A DNA stretch of 64,000 bases from Vigna angularis (GCF_016808095.1 NC_068970.1:12382501-12446500), one strand, 5' to 3'. Positions 12,546 through 25,580 are shown, numbered from the stretch's first letter. Numbers and translations: made by a program. The notes: generated by a model from the sequence alone, not told the origin.

Positions 12546-13715
12546 ATGGAACGCACGGCATCCTTCAACGACACCAATAATAGTCTCTCTTCGCAAGCAA
12601 GTCTCGCTTCGGTTCCTTCCCTCAACTCACACTCACACTTCTTCAACGCTTCCACCACCTCTCACACGTGCCTCGCCACTCTCAAACCCCACACCTCCTC
12701 CTACGCCTCCTCCCTCACCCTCGCCGGCAAGTTCCTCTACGCAGGCTCCTCCGACAGAGAAATCAGATCCTGGAACCACACCATTTTCCTCTCCGAAAAC
12801 CTACAAAACACCAACCTCCTAACCGCGGGAACGGGTGCCGTGAAATCCATAGTGGTCCACTCCAACAAGCTCTTCAGCGCGCACCAAGACCACAAAATCC
12901 GCGTCTGGAGAATCACCACCCACGACCACGACCAACAGAAGTTCACACATGTGGCCACTCTCCCCACGCTCCGGGACCGCGTCACCAAAATCTTGATCCC
13001 GAAGAATCACGTTCAGATTCGGCGGCACAAGAAGTGCACCTGGGTTCACCACGTGGACACCGTGTCCTCCCTGGCCTTGTCCCACGACGGAAAGTTGTTG
13101 TACTCCGTTTCTTGGGACCGGACGCTGAAGATTTGGCGGACGAAAGACTTCGCGTGCTTGGAGTCGGTGCGCAACGCGCACGAGGACGCCATAAACGCTG
13201 TGATAGTTTCTGAGGAGGGACAGGTGTACACTGGATCCGCCGACAAGAAAATAAGGGTTTGGAGAAAAAGGGAAGGGGAGAAGAAACACTGTGTGGTGGA
13301 GACGTTGGAGAAACACAGGTCAGGAATTAACGCTTTGGCTCTTAGCAGTGATGGATGCGTGTTGTACTCTGGTGCATGTGATAGGTCCATACTGGTTTGG
13401 GAGAAGGGAGAGAATGGAAAGTCGGTGGTGGTTGGTGCTCTGAGGGGGCACACCAAGTCCATTCTCTGCTTGTGTGTGGTTTGGGATTTGGTGTGTAGCG
13501 GTTCTGAGGATAAAACGGTGCGTATTTGGAGAGGGATTGAGAAGGAGTATTCCTGCTTAGCTGTTTTGGAAGGACATATGAGTCCTATTAAGACCCTAAC
13601 TGCAACCCTTTATCACACCGATCAGCCTTCCCAAGTATCTCTTCTTCTCTATAGTGGCAGTTTGAACTGTGATATCAAAGTTTGGCAGCTTTTTCTTCCT
13701 CTTCTTTCCACCTAA
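12546..13715 (+). CDS. WD40-repeat protein, JINGUBANG-like
   Basis: Intronless gene for a 389-residue protein. A Ser-rich N-terminus (1-40) precedes seven WD40 blades. Visible blade ends are LYAGSSDREIRSWN (64-77), LFSAHQDHKIRVWR (109-122), LYSVSWDRTLKIWR (185-198), VYTGSADKKIRVWR (227-240), LYSGACDRSILVWE (273-286), VCSGSEDKTVRIWR (316-329) and LYSGSLNCDIKVWQ (368-381). Blade-initiating His residues are seen in AHEDAI, KHRSGI, GHTKSI and GHMSPI. Order, length and the His/Lys-rich insert after blade 2 match the plant JINGUBANG group, whose Arabidopsis founder restrains pollen germination; members are scaffolds without catalytic residues. Start chosen as the first ATG behind a TATA box, in context caccATGG. 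The 5' half is GC-rich compared with the surroundings, which produces several spurious open frames in other frames. Specific function here is not determined by the sequence. Confidence 0.92.
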   Translation: MERTASFNDTNNSLSSQASLASVPSLNSHSHFFNASTTSHTCLATLKPHTSSYASSLTLAGKFLYAGSSDREIRSWNHTIFLSENLQNTNLLTAGTGAVKSIVVHSNKLFSAHQDHKIRVWRITTHDHDQQKFTHVATLPTLRDRVTKILIPKNHVQIRRHKKCTWVHHVDTVSSLALSHDGKLLYSVSWDRTLKIWRTKDFACLESVRNAHEDAINAVIVSEEGQVYTGSADKKIRVWRKREGEKKHCVVETLEKHRSGINALALSSDGCVLYSGACDRSILVWEKGENGKSVVVGALRGHTKSILCLCVVWDLVCSGSEDKTVRIWRGIEKEYSCLAVLEGHMSPIKTLTATLYHTDQPSQVSLLLYSGSLNCDIKVWQLFLPLLST

Positions 13716-14112
13716 TTTCCCCTCTTTTCCCATCTTATGTGCTCATTTTTTACTTGTAACTATTAGACAGAAAGTGTAAGATGACATAATAGTAATGTAA
13801 TTAATGTTACGGAGATATAAACAAAACAAAGAAACTGTGTTATATGTGCAAGTTGCTGTACACATTCAATGTCATTAATCTTTAATTTTCTTCATGGAGA
13901 TATTTAGTGAAAGTAACATAATGCATTTCCTTAGGAAATATGCAACCTGTGAATGGATTCAAATTGTTTCTATAAAATAGTATGCTTTAAGATATTTGGG
14001 ATCCAAGTTTTCCAAAACATGTGCGACAGGCTGTAGTAAGAATAAATTGAATGTCAAATAACATTGTTAATAAAAAAAATATTTAAATTATCTTAAACAT
14101 CAACTCTATATA

Positions 14113-14174
<62 letters not shown>

Positions 14175-17100
14175 CGAGAATATAACACTAAAATTAGTTA
14201 TATACCCCCATATAGCATTATTTTCGAATTTATAATGTTACGTGTATAAAACATATTCATAGTACAAATGGACTTAACTAGTACAAGAAATGTCGGTTAC
14301 CAAGAATTATGATCAAAATATAATAATATGCAAATGAGTAATGATACAAAATATATCAAACCAATCAGTTAGATTCTAAAATATTTATTAAGCACGTTTC
14401 ACTAAAAGAAATAATATTAGACTCAATAAAATTAATAAAATTGACTTTATAAATAATAATAAGAAAAATAAAATATACAGGAAAAAAGTTTGCATAATTA
14501 ATTTTATACTAATTGGGATAAAGAAATTAATTTCTTTAAAGAAAGATTAACTCATCACTAATCACAACTTACAATTATATAAAATATATGTTAGGTCTAG
14601 ATAACAACTCTCTTGGAGAAATCAGAATGAACAACACTTTTCCAGATCACAAAAGTAATTAAAACACATTATTTGAAACACACAAAGGATGATCAGTTTT
14701 TTCTAATAACAACAACAAGAACACTCAATCACTCAATATCACATTTAATGAAATTTTTTGTTTTACCACACTAGGTCTTACAAAGCTCTTTTTCACAAAA
14801 CACATACGTTTTGGCAACACAACTCTAAATCTCTAAATGAAAAATTATTTATGAAACTAGGTTTAGATAAAATATATAAACTTTTATTTTTGAGAATTAG
14901 GTCAAAAATTGAAAAGTCTATTTGCAAGTACAGTTGATAATCGATTATTACGGTAACTTTTTGAAAAACTTTATCTCAATGTCATAATAGATTACCAGAA
15001 GGTGATAATTGATTATCATAGAAATTTTTTTAAAAATTATTTTCTTTACGTGATAATCGATTATCAGTAAATATAAATATAAAACACTTTGAAAGTTTAA
15101 AACTAATATTTAAATTCTTAAACTTACTTTTATCATTGTCAAAATATCGATCTTCGTGGTCTTCTCTTTTTGCCAACATATTTTTTAAATGTTTTTTTAG
15201 GATGAATTTGAAATTCAGTATTTACCTACTTTTAAAATTTTGGTCACATCATATTTGTCCAAGAAGTTGCCTTGAACTTATCAAAGATTAACGCAGTCCA
15301 AAATTTATCCATTCCTCAAACCATTGGAGGATGTTTAGAGTTTTCTTTGACTATCATTTTTAAACGTAAGACGTTGAGTCCTCCATGGAAAGAAGGTTGA
15401 AACTCAAACCAGTGAAAGATTGGTGTGTTAAAGGACAAGTGATACTGTTGGAGGATATCCACATCAGGAAAATGTTCTCTTTTGGGATTTGTTGCTAGAT
15501 AGAGAAGTTGGTTTTGTATAATAAGTACTCATGTTGAAAGGAAAATTATAGTTATAATTGATATTGAAAGTATCTTTTAGCATTGGATGTTGAATCTATA
15601 GTGAAAGTTCATGCTTCAACTGCATCCTATTTAACATTGATTATAGAATTTATGTTAAAAGACTCAATTAAGTTATGTTAAATATGTTTTCTATTGGACC
15701 AAAACAACATATTCAATAATTTCTGCTGTGGTTCACATTTTCTTAGTCTTATTATTTATCATCTTATTGAATATTCCAATAATGGAAAGCTCTGAAGGCG
15801 AAGCTGCAAAGGCAAAAGAGAAAGTCCCCATAATGAAAAAGTTTTTGGCTGGATGTTTATGATTTGTAGAGGAAAAAGGGCAAATAATAAACATAAAAGA
15901 TGGAAAATGACACATGTTCTTCTAAAACTAAGTAAGTATGTTAAATGATGTACCATGTGTCTGTCAAATCATTACCCTTTAATTAAATTTAATATAACAA
16001 AATGAATCATATTGAATTTTTTAAGAAATATAAAAACCACATTAAATAAAATAAATTGACAAAAACATTGAATAATTGTTACAAAAATAAAAGTGATATT
16101 AAATCAACAAACAAAACTAAAACAACATAATATATTTTATTATTGTACATGATTTAGATACAAAATAATTTCAATTTTAAAATTTTAAATAAAATTTATT
16201 TATATTTCTAAATCTTCTTGCACTTTTGTAATCACAAAATTTCTATCAATAATATTTTAATCTTTTCTTAAACAAAATTAAGTTAATAGATCAAAATATA
16301 AACTCAACAATTTTAATATCAATAACATGTCATTACCATTTCATAATTAAAAATTTTCAATTCATTTATAATTTAAAATAATTTTATTAATGCAAATAAC
16401 ACTTGATTTCATGTTATTAGCTATATATAAGTTATTTTGAATGTTTATACACTAATTTAGACGTTTTTAGATTTTTTTTTGCATATATAAAAATTATGTG
16501 CTTACACGATCAAAACTATATCCTATACATTTTTCATAGTTTTACTCTCCAAGAATTAAAAATTTCTTCTCTAGTAAGATGTTTTCTTCTCTTGTTTCCC
16601 GTATCAATAATGGCCCACAGTCTAGCAATAATCATTTCTTTATTATTAGAAGTGTCCATTCTAAAGAAGAATATAAGCATTACTATATTTTTTCATTGAT
16701 GACATATAAGTACACAAAATTAGATTTCCAAATTGACAAAAGAAAAATAATATTAATCTACCTTATCTCTTCTATTATAGAAAACTTGCTACTTTGAAAT
16801 ATGTAAAACTAAAACACCTCTTTTGCAATTGATTTAATAATATAATGATACATATTGTTACTTTAAATTAAAAAAGGAACAGAATTGAAATATTAATATT
16901 CTCTTCATATTTCGTAGTTTCATTCTGTGAGAAATTTATCCCACAGAACTTTTAATTTTGTGACTTCTCTATACATTTAAAATAACTTATTCCTTATTTT
17001 CATTCGTAAATAACGAATTACTTTACGATTAAAATGATATCTCTTTATTTATTAAATTCCACCATCAATTCAACAACGCTTAGGAAAGGGACTAAATTAC

Positions 17101-18040
17101 ACCATTATTCAAATTGGAAAAATAAAACAAATGTGAAAGGCTTTAAAAATTATTACTTTCTAGTGCAACTAAACATCAGCGTGACAATAACAGGATCTCA
17201 ATCTAGAATCTTATTAATTATTTGTTTATTAGATTCTTTTAAGGTTTTTTTCGTATTTAAACCAGAAGGGCTAAGGTATTAGGTAACACGGTAGCAATCA
17301 TTTTTCCAATGCCTGGATTTCCAGCGTATCGTTTTCTGAATCTCTTGCGTTGTGTTTAAACATCAGACAAAATTTAGGAAGTAGGAATGCTACAAACTAA
17401 ATACAAACTAAAACAATCACATTGCTAACGATAATGATACTTTAACAACATTTTTTGACAATATTTTAACATCATCTACTTATTATTCTATGATTGATTC
17501 ATGTTGGTGTTTATGATTATTATTATTGATTGTTGAGTAATTTTGGATCAATCACAAAATAACACAAATAATGTTAAAATATTGTAAAAAAAACTGTGAA
17601 AGTATCGCTATCTCATTTCTAAACTGAACGTGTTCGTTGCAGACGTAGACATCTATACATGTCAGATAGAAATCATCTTCATAATTATGGTGTTTAGTAG
17701 TGTAAATGTTTGGAAAACGAATGTGCACAAACCATTTGCTTCCAGATTCCAATCATGGAGCAAATGAGTAATGAATACATGACAGGCGAGGTGAAGAAGA
17801 TAAAGACAGCTTGCAATTTCCGTGTCGTTATCTATATACATAGGCAAAAAAGATGTAAATGCAGGTATTGTAGCATATTCCAAACGACGTCGTAGCACCA
17901 GAAACTAAGCTTCTAACCATTGTTGTACACTACAAGCCCCTCTTGGTAGCAAATTTAAATGATTCTCGATGGTTCAAAGAGTGATGGGATTGGCTAATAA
18001 AAATAACAAAACACTGCCAACATAATTAGCATTAACTTAG
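13716..18040. other. Intergenic region, mostly AT-rich
   Basis: No gene recognised. Contains the 3' flank of the WD40 gene, a TA microsatellite (14115-14170) and a segment (14935-15066) with three occurrences of a TAATCGATTA-type palindrome. The open frames at 15733-15956 (minus), 16496-16797 and 17034-17898 are short, overlap on both strands and show no protein features. Confidence 0.5.
14115..14170. repeat. (TA)n microsatellite, about 28 units
   Basis: Uninterrupted alternation of T and A. Confidence 0.95.
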
Positions 18041-20759
18041 CTACAATGGCTCTTTAGCTGGTGTACCTGGATCACGGGGATATTTCAATGGAGTAGGACG
18101 ATCCTTTGAACATATGACAGCTGTTCGCTGACCATATGGGCTTTGCGATTCCACTGGAAATGACAACATCAATGCAATGTTACTTCTACAAGCTACCTCA
18201 TAATCCAGGTACGAAACAAATACATAGAAATGGATTGCAAAAGAAAAATTGTTACTTTTTAATTTATTAAAACTCTTTTTATTTACAATATTCATTAAAA
18301 TTCTCATGGTTCCACTCAACTCTCGGAATGTTGAAAAGTGTGTATGGATCCTCATAGTCCATTCTAATTATTAGAAGTTCCATATCGACTAGTGATAAGA
18401 CTAATTCCCAATATATAAGAGAGTATAAACCTCATTTTAAAAGTCAGTTTTGAGGATTGAATTAGGCTTAAAATCCACCTTTTAACATGATATCAGAGTC
18501 ATATGTTAGAATCTATCCTAACGAGATTTCTTACTTGTTAGGTCGAATGTTCCACTTGCTATCAAGTAACTATCGGACTACCTATTAATGTGTTGTCCCA
18601 TGTACAAGATGTATATACCTTGATGTGACAGGGATGTGGTGGAAGTCTTGCATCAATAGTGATAAGGTCAATTCACAATATAAATAGGTGCAAACTTCAC
18701 CTTATAAGTCGGTTTTGTGGGTTCAATTAGACTTAAAGTTCACTTCTTCACAGAGTCATGGATGAGTTAGAGTCTATCCTAACAAAGTTTGATATTTGTT
18801 AGATCTAGTCCCATGCTCGAGATGTATATGTCTTAATTTTAAGGGTGTGTTGGAAGTATCACATCGACTAGTCTCCAAATAGAAATGGAGGAGTCAAATG
18901 GAACAGGTCAAAAATGTCTATGTAGCCATCAATGTCTGACCCAAATCTGGCTCCCTGAGTTGAATTTTATTAAGGTCAAGCTAAGTTTCATTACAATCAG
19001 GGTCAAGCTAAGTTTCATTGCAGTCATCAAGAGGAGAAGGAGTAGCCTGATGTGGAGGAGTTTAAGAAGTAGCTTAACATGGAGGAGAAGGAGGAGCTTG
19101 ACGTGGGCCTGACCCATATAAGCCTCAACTTAGACTATTTAAAGCATGAAGCTTACTGGGACTCTACTTCCTTTTTGACATGTACATTTATATTCGAAGA
19201 CTTCTCGTTTTCATTATATAGAAGATAGTTATTCTCAAAGACACACCGAATCCAAAGAAGGATCACACGTCGCTTAAGAGAAAACTTATCCATTGGATGT
19301 AGAATTGACATGGTTTCAAAAACGAATATTGTCCTCTACTCTTTTTTTTTTCCAAGTTGAATAAGTTTTCTCTTAAGCAAACGATCCAAATTTGGATCGT
19401 GCGTGTATGAGAACAACTATCTTCTATCATTCTATAGTACAAAATGAAAACGAGGAAGAATCTCCAACTATCTTCAGCCAGAGTTTTTTTCCACATACAA
19501 ATTGTAGAACTGCACGGTTCGAAATGATAACAAGAATTTCTAAAGTTTACAGTCTATAAACACTTATACAAAACTGTTACATTAAAAAGATACAAGTTAA
19601 TTAAAATAGGCATTATAATTTCCCAGCAACGATGCTAGAAAACTTGTCGAGGCTTAAGTACGCTTGTCAAGAAAAATGGCAATTTACCCCAAGTCCTCGT
19701 GAAGTTTTCTCCTCTAGAAGTCAGTGGAGCATCGGCAACCATGGCCGCTCCACATTGACCTTAAGCTCCCTATCATTTTTTAGAATCATTAGATAAAAAA
19801 CTCAACTGAAAAGGGAGTCGGAAGGGGTATCAAATCCATAAAATTGGTGTTTGCCCCTTTAAGCTTGTTATAAAACTAATATATTTACGTGTTGGTTAGC
19901 AGCTTAGCGCTGTTGGACTAGGAAACTATCAATCTCTCCGATTCATTTCAGAACATGAATTCTTCAAAACCTATATTCCAAGAATATAAACATGTTCGAA
20001 ATTTTTAACTCGATACAAGAGTTTATATCGCAAAAGCGGAGTTTAAAGCCGTGTACCTGAGCAAACTTGCAATAGAGATGCACCCACCTTCTGGATGGCA
20101 CTTTCAGCTTTCTTAATTTCATCCTATCCAAATTCATTATGTAGGAAATAGATGATTCACAACTTCAGAAGTCCAAGGGACATTAATAGAAAAGCCACAT
20201 AAATAACTCAGCTTGATTTGAAATTTACTCATTTGAAAAAATAAAAAATAACAGATTCAATTAGATATTTACACTATCAGCCAATCATGCATTGACAAAT
20301 TACTAAAAGAACTTGACCAGCACAATCACTATGCAGGAAGTCTAACTTGTTAAATGATGTGCCAACTGCGGAGACATTATTAAATGACAGTAAAAATCCT
20401 TGTGCTGGCAGAAACATATTTAAACTCAAATAATATAAGCACAATTGAGATATAATTTATTTACATAGTCAGTAACAAAGTTTTCATATTAACTTCGAAG
20501 TGTAGACGACACATAAGTCACTTGTGAGAGTCATTGCAAAGAATGATTGAGTTGAAGTTTATCTAGGGAAAGAGGAATAAAAACAAACTAAATAGTCAAT
20601 AGTCAAATCAAATTATTTAAGACGGTGAAAATAGCCTCCAGTTTCTATTTTTTTCAATAGTCTTTTCCAGCACCAGGCAAACTGGCTAGAAGAATTTGAA
20701 ATTTTTTTCCGAAATATTAATAATAAAAAACTTTTCCGTAACTCCTACACTATTAACAC

Positions 20760-20823
<64 letters not shown>

Positions 20824-22909
20824 TCTAAGGGCATTATCAAATCAGCATTACACCATAAAAATGAATTCAAACTAGAGAATGCATGGATATAATACTTCTT
20901 TGACATGTGAACTCCTATATTTCAGCACAAGGTCCGTAAATTCTCCTTCAATATTAGTATTCAATTGTAATCTCCTGAGCAGGAGTAAGCTTCAAGGTTA
21001 TGGACATTAATCATTATCAATACCAGCGAAAGTAATATTAAATAAAGCAATCGACGAGGGCATATTAAACGCATTATATATGAATTGGAAAAATAATTGT
21101 TTAATAGCTGTTACATATACCTCAGGATCATGACCCTTGGCAGCTATAAACAACCCACCAACACGAACCAAAGGAAGACAGTATTCAGCTGGAAATGCAA
21201 AATAGAAAGCAAACACTAAAGTAGTTACAGATCGCTAAGTGTCAATGCAACGAACTAAATTAGGAAGTGCTCAATGTACCTAATACTCTCATTTCTGCAA
21301 CTGCCCTGGCCACTGCTATATCAAATTGCTCTCTGAAGCAAGGATTCTGCCCTAAATTCTGCCCTATGCACAGAACAAGTCATATTTTCAGGCAGTAGAA
21401 GGTATACTGAAATTATCACAGGTTAGATGACAAAAAGTAAAACAAAACATAATAGCAATGTAAAGATCTTTGGGAATTGGAAGTGTTTCATTTTAAGAAA
21501 CGTGATCCATGTCAATTCAGGTTAATAATATCCTTAGTGATTGCTTTAATAATATAACCATGGAAAATCGTGTTTGGTTATTCTCTCATTTTTTTTCCTT
21601 TCTAACACCAAGAAATAAATGTAGCACCGATATTGATAATGTCCCCTGTGTGATGGTGCCGTGGTCCCTTCTGCTGCAATAATTGTGCTTCTGTTCAAGC
21701 ATTTTCCCGTGGGCTTTCTCTTTGTTCAGTTCTCGAGCCTAATTTCATGGTTTGTTAATAGCCCGTAATAAGGGTCTGCAGAATCTAATTGTGAAGTCTG
21801 ACTGTCTTGAAATAATTAGATTGGTGAATTCTGGTTGAGACTTGGAGTGTCGATTCTTTGAGCTATTGAATGAGATTGGAAAATTGAGGGATACTTTTCA
21901 GAATTGTTTATTTGTATTCAAAGGTAAGCTAACCATTTCGCTGACTTCTTTGAGAAACATGTTTTATTGCGTACTAGAGAAAGTTGTATTTTTATGTTAT
22001 TCCTCATTGTGCACATTACTCCTTTATGGAAGATGACGATGTACTTAATCATACGATTAATAAATAAGTGTGGTTCTGGGGATTTTGCCCAGACCCTTAG
22101 CAAAAAGAAATGTAATACTATAAGGAAAACAATTTAAAATAGCATAAAAAGAAGCATATAGACAAACAAAAAATAAGAAATATTCAGACAGAATTAGTTA
22201 TAAGAAGAACGGGAGTATATTTTACCTCTGCTCTTCCTCTTACAATTTTAACGTTTGAGGAACCGATAACACCGACAACGTGCTCCAAGAAGACGCATCT
22301 CTTGTTCATAGACTCCATCAGCGTTACATCCCACTCTATTCCATTGAATCACATATCACGACGAACTCCACTGAGCAAAGACACAATCCAGATATTGAAT
22401 ACATCACATAAGAACAAACCTGGGCGAGCTATGGCCAAAACTACTCCTGGAAGGCCAGCGCCAGTTCCAACGTCGACGAGACTCAACTTATCGCATGAAG
22501 AGCCGCAGTGCGAGCGGTAACAATCGCTCAGCGGAGGCAAAATCGCGAGGGAGTCCTCCACGTGCCTTTCCATCACATCATTCACCTCTCTAACAGCAGT
22601 GAGATTCATGCGCTGAAATTACAATTGCGATGTGCAAGTGTTCAGGGAGAGTGTGAGTTGTGTTGTATACGAGTGAGAGATATCGAATACCTTGTTCCAT
22701 TGAAGAAGAGTGTCGACGTAGAGATGAATCTGATTTTTCTTGTGGGAGTTTAGCGTTGCGAAGTGGGGGAGAGTGGCTACGAATTTGTGCTGACACAGTG
22801 TTGTTAATTTGAATTTTCGTGTCGGAAGGTGTTTGAAGAAAGTCCACCGAGAAAACTGTAAGTTACTTCCCAGCAACATTTCCTCCAGCGCGCTTTTACG
22901 TTCCCGCAC
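18041..22909 (-). CDS. RSMG: RsmG/GidB-type 16S rRNA (guanine-N7) methyltransferase, organellar
   Basis: SAM-dependent enzyme that in bacteria makes m7G527 in 16S rRNA; the plant form is nuclear-encoded and expected in the chloroplast. Exons (minus strand, in order): 22909-22691, 22612-22420, 22335-22226, 21358-21280, 21188-21121, 20123-20057, 18153-18041. All introns are GT-AG and the joined frame is unbroken: 849 nt, 282 aa from the first ATG, or 272 from the ATG at 22879. Residues 1 to about 45 are basic and hydroxylated, like a transit peptide. Then come MNLTAVRE (75-82), [11 protein letters not shown] (89-99, the conserved H-x-x-D-S), and SAM motif [18 protein letters not shown] (119-135). 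Later exons give [29 protein letters not shown] and [17 protein letters not shown], and the end is [14 protein letters not shown]. Acceptor choices for exons 3 and 4 were set by frame and family conservation. Intron 6 (1.9 kb) holds a TRIM-like array and a long inverted repeat; intron 5 (1.0 kb) holds a (TA)30 tract. Confidence 0.9.
18372..18872 (+). mobile_element. TRIM-like array of three LTR-like units in an RSMG intron
   Basis: Three units begin in the same way (tagaagttccatatcgact at 18372, tggaagtcttgcatcaata at 18640, tggaagtatcacatcgact at 18851). The first two are about 115 bp and share the core ttataagtcggttttg with differences; the third is cut after 22 bp. After unit 1 lies tgatatcagagtc (18488-18500), close to the initiator-Met-tRNA primer binding site, and both inter-unit spacers contain gagtctatcctaac-like sequence. 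This LTR-PBS-spacer-LTR-spacer-LTR layout fits a TRIM retroelement that became multi-LTR by recombination. It lies antisense within intron 6 of RSMG. A relative is at 10798. Confidence 0.6.
18959..19110. repeat. Short tandem duplications in the RSMG intron
   Basis: The word ggtcaagctaagtttcatt occurs twice about 30 bp apart. A purine-rich word ending in gagaaggag, followed by agcttgac/agcctgat, is also repeated. No coding role. Confidence 0.5.
19203..19456. repeat. Imperfect inverted repeat, about 85-bp arms
   Basis: The left arm (ctcgttttcattatatagaa ... gcttaagagaaaact) is matched by the reverse complement of the right arm (ttctcttaagcaaacgat ... caaaatgaaaacgagg), with an approximately 70-bp loop. 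It lies inside RSMG intron 6. It could be a fold-back MITE or could form a hairpin in the pre-mRNA. Confidence 0.65.
20761..20820. repeat. (TA)30 microsatellite in RSMG intron 5
   Basis: Uninterrupted TA alternation of 60 bases between exons 6 and 5 of the minus-strand gene. Confidence 0.95.
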
Positions 22910-25164
22910 TTTACAATTTATGTTGCTGAGCTGTATTGGGTTTACATTGAAGTTAAAAGCCCAAACCCAAATAAACTTCTACAAATTCTATTTGCAGACT
23001 CTGTTTTCCTCACTGCATCCGTTTCGTGTTTATTTTGGTAAAGTGTTACTGTAAAATAATTCTGACTCATTCAATTCAACAGACCTATAACGTTGTCATG
23101 TAGCAATGTTGGGTGTAACAATTGCTATGACTTGGGGCATTATGCAATGGTACAATGTCACGAGCCTCTTCCTATAAAAACATATAGTTTATTTATAAAT
23201 AAAAAATATTTTAAACTGTTACTAATAAATAATATATTTTATTTATTCTATAAATTATAAATAGATTTTGAAACAGTTGTACAATAATGTAAATAAATGT
23301 TTTAATTTTTATATTTTATTTATTCTATAAATAAAAAAGCATAATTTAATAAATAAAGTGTTACTTAAACATATAATATATGATATTTTTTGTAAGACTC
23401 GTTTAGAAATTGAAAGGGATACTATGGACATGAGAGATAGTAGAGATAAATAAATTGAAAAAAAAAAATATGTGTATAAATATGAGGCCCTTAAGAACTC
23501 AGAATAAGAATACTTAAGGCTAAATAATTAACTTAATATCGTATTCAGGAGAATTTTACGAGGATGGATCTTAAAAGTTAAGAATTGGTTTATATTAAAT
23601 CTTATAATAGTGAAACGAAAACAATATAATAAAAAGAAGAGAAAAATAAATAATACAAGAATTTAACTTAGTTTAGCATATTTGAAAAATATCTCCTATT
23701 AAATATCATAATTGATTTTCAAATTTGTCAACCTATTTTAAACTATTGACTTATTATTTCAATTCATATTACTCATGCATGTTTATGCTTTTTACACACT
23801 TCTATTTAATTTATGCACCAAATTAATAGGAGTAAAAAAAACCTTTTTGCCTCTAAACAAAAATAATATATGAAAACTAAGGTTTTCTCTTAAACTCTCT
23901 CACTAAGAATATGTTCTAGCAAAAATGTACACACAAAACCACATAACCCATTAAATGACTCTTACCAAGTGAGTTACACAATACTTTATTATACTTATCA
24001 ACTCTTAAAAGAAAACATACCTAAGCCTTAACAAAATTTTATTTCTAAGACTTCTATTTTTCTCGGTCAATATCGTCCGACTTCTACTCTCTTAAGGGTT
24101 TAACTTATAAATGTCTACTTATTGTAGGACTACATGACACTACACTAGAAAAATATATTATTTTTTATGTATTTTCAAATTACTTAAATAATTAAATAAA
24201 GAAACATCTCACCTTACTAAACGATGCAAAACTAAATTAATCTCCACAATAATAATTCTCAAAGTTAAAAAAACTATTATAAAAATATAAAATATGACAA
24301 TAACACGAGATTAAATTATCTTTAAGGATAAAAACATGTTGAATAAAATAATTAAGTGGAGGAACTTCGATAAAAATATTGGAATTTTACTTGAAAAAGT
24401 TTAATATTTAAGAAAAATGAAAAAGAAAGCAACTCAGTCCAGCAAGTAGGAGAGTTCAAGTAACCAAAGATGTTCAATTCTTTTCTCTAACAAAAAGGAG
24501 ACAGTGGATGGGTGGTTAACAAAGTCAGAAAAAAAAAGGTTTAATTAGCACAGATTTGATAAAGTGCCTTTCCCTTAAAGTAAGAACTTATCTCACCCAC
24601 TTAAAGTAAAAACTTACATCAGGTTTTAATATTGAAGTGGGTTATTGAGGTTAAGTTTGATTAGTGCAAATAATTATTAGTTTTCATCTTAATTAAGATA
24701 AATTCAGCTATATTAAAAGAAAAAACAATTATGAACTATGAACAGTCTATAACTTTGGTCGATCTGTTTTTTCTTTTTTTTTCACTTAAATGGAAGGACA
24801 AGTGTTGAAAAAGGGAGAAGTAAGCGTTGCTTAAGGAAAAAAAAGTAGAATGCACTGTCGGAAAAGGAACGAGTAGATGACCTATAATAAATATCTCTTT
24901 TTAAAGTTTCATGTAAAACAATTAAGTACTTTGGGATGGCAATTAAGTATTTCTTGAAATGTTATCTGACACTCAAGCTGTAAACACATGATATAACAAA
25001 GAACACTGGCTTGTCTAGCCAAAGAGCGCAGGCTGAGAGTGAATTACAAAGCCTTCAATCAAAGGTATTGAGTATGCTTAATCGGGTTTATTAAAATTTA
25101 ATATACACATCGTAATAATCTTATTTTAAATATTCAAACTTTTGTTATATCATACATGGGTTTA
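22910..25164. other. Intergenic, includes the RSMG promoter side
   Basis: The first 150 bases are the 5' flank of the minus-strand RSMG gene. The rest is AT-rich with no recognisable gene or element. The left boundary of the CACTA element is at 25168. Confidence 0.5.
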
Positions 25165-25535
25165 CTACACTAGTGCAGCGAGGAGCTTTTACCGCGGTTG
25201 ATTTTCACTATACGTCGCGGTTCATGAACCGCGGCATATTCAGCCGCGATAGTAAGTCAGACACTTTATGCCGCGGTTCTAACCGCGGTATATAGGCTGA
25301 GGAATATGTCGCGGTTGTCTAGGGAACCGCTGCCTAAATTCATTTTTTTAAAAAAAAAAATTAAAAAAAAAAATTAAAAAATGCACTATATGCCGCGGTA
25401 TATAGGCCGACGAGTATGCCGCGGTTAGTGTCAAAACCGCGGCCATATGTCTCGTTTTTTAAAAAAAAAAAGAAGCACTATATGCCGCGGTTGTGGTTAG
25501 AACCGCGGCATATTCCCCTGCAGTTTTTTAAAATA

Positions 25536-25580
25536 GCAGGTCTGTTTTTGTGATATCCACTACCACAAAAACAGACCTGC
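25536..25580. repeat. Perfect 17-bp inverted repeat inside the CACTA element
   Basis: gcaggtctgtttttgtg and its exact reverse complement are separated by an 11-bp loop. It lies between the left subterminal array and the stop codon of the peptidase piece and may act as a terminator or second binding site; that role is inference. Confidence 0.85.

Noticed and set aside
12668..13462. Overlapping open frames on both strands across the WD40 gene
   Set aside because: They are shadows of the GC-rich coding sequence; only the 389-codon frame shows WD40 blades.
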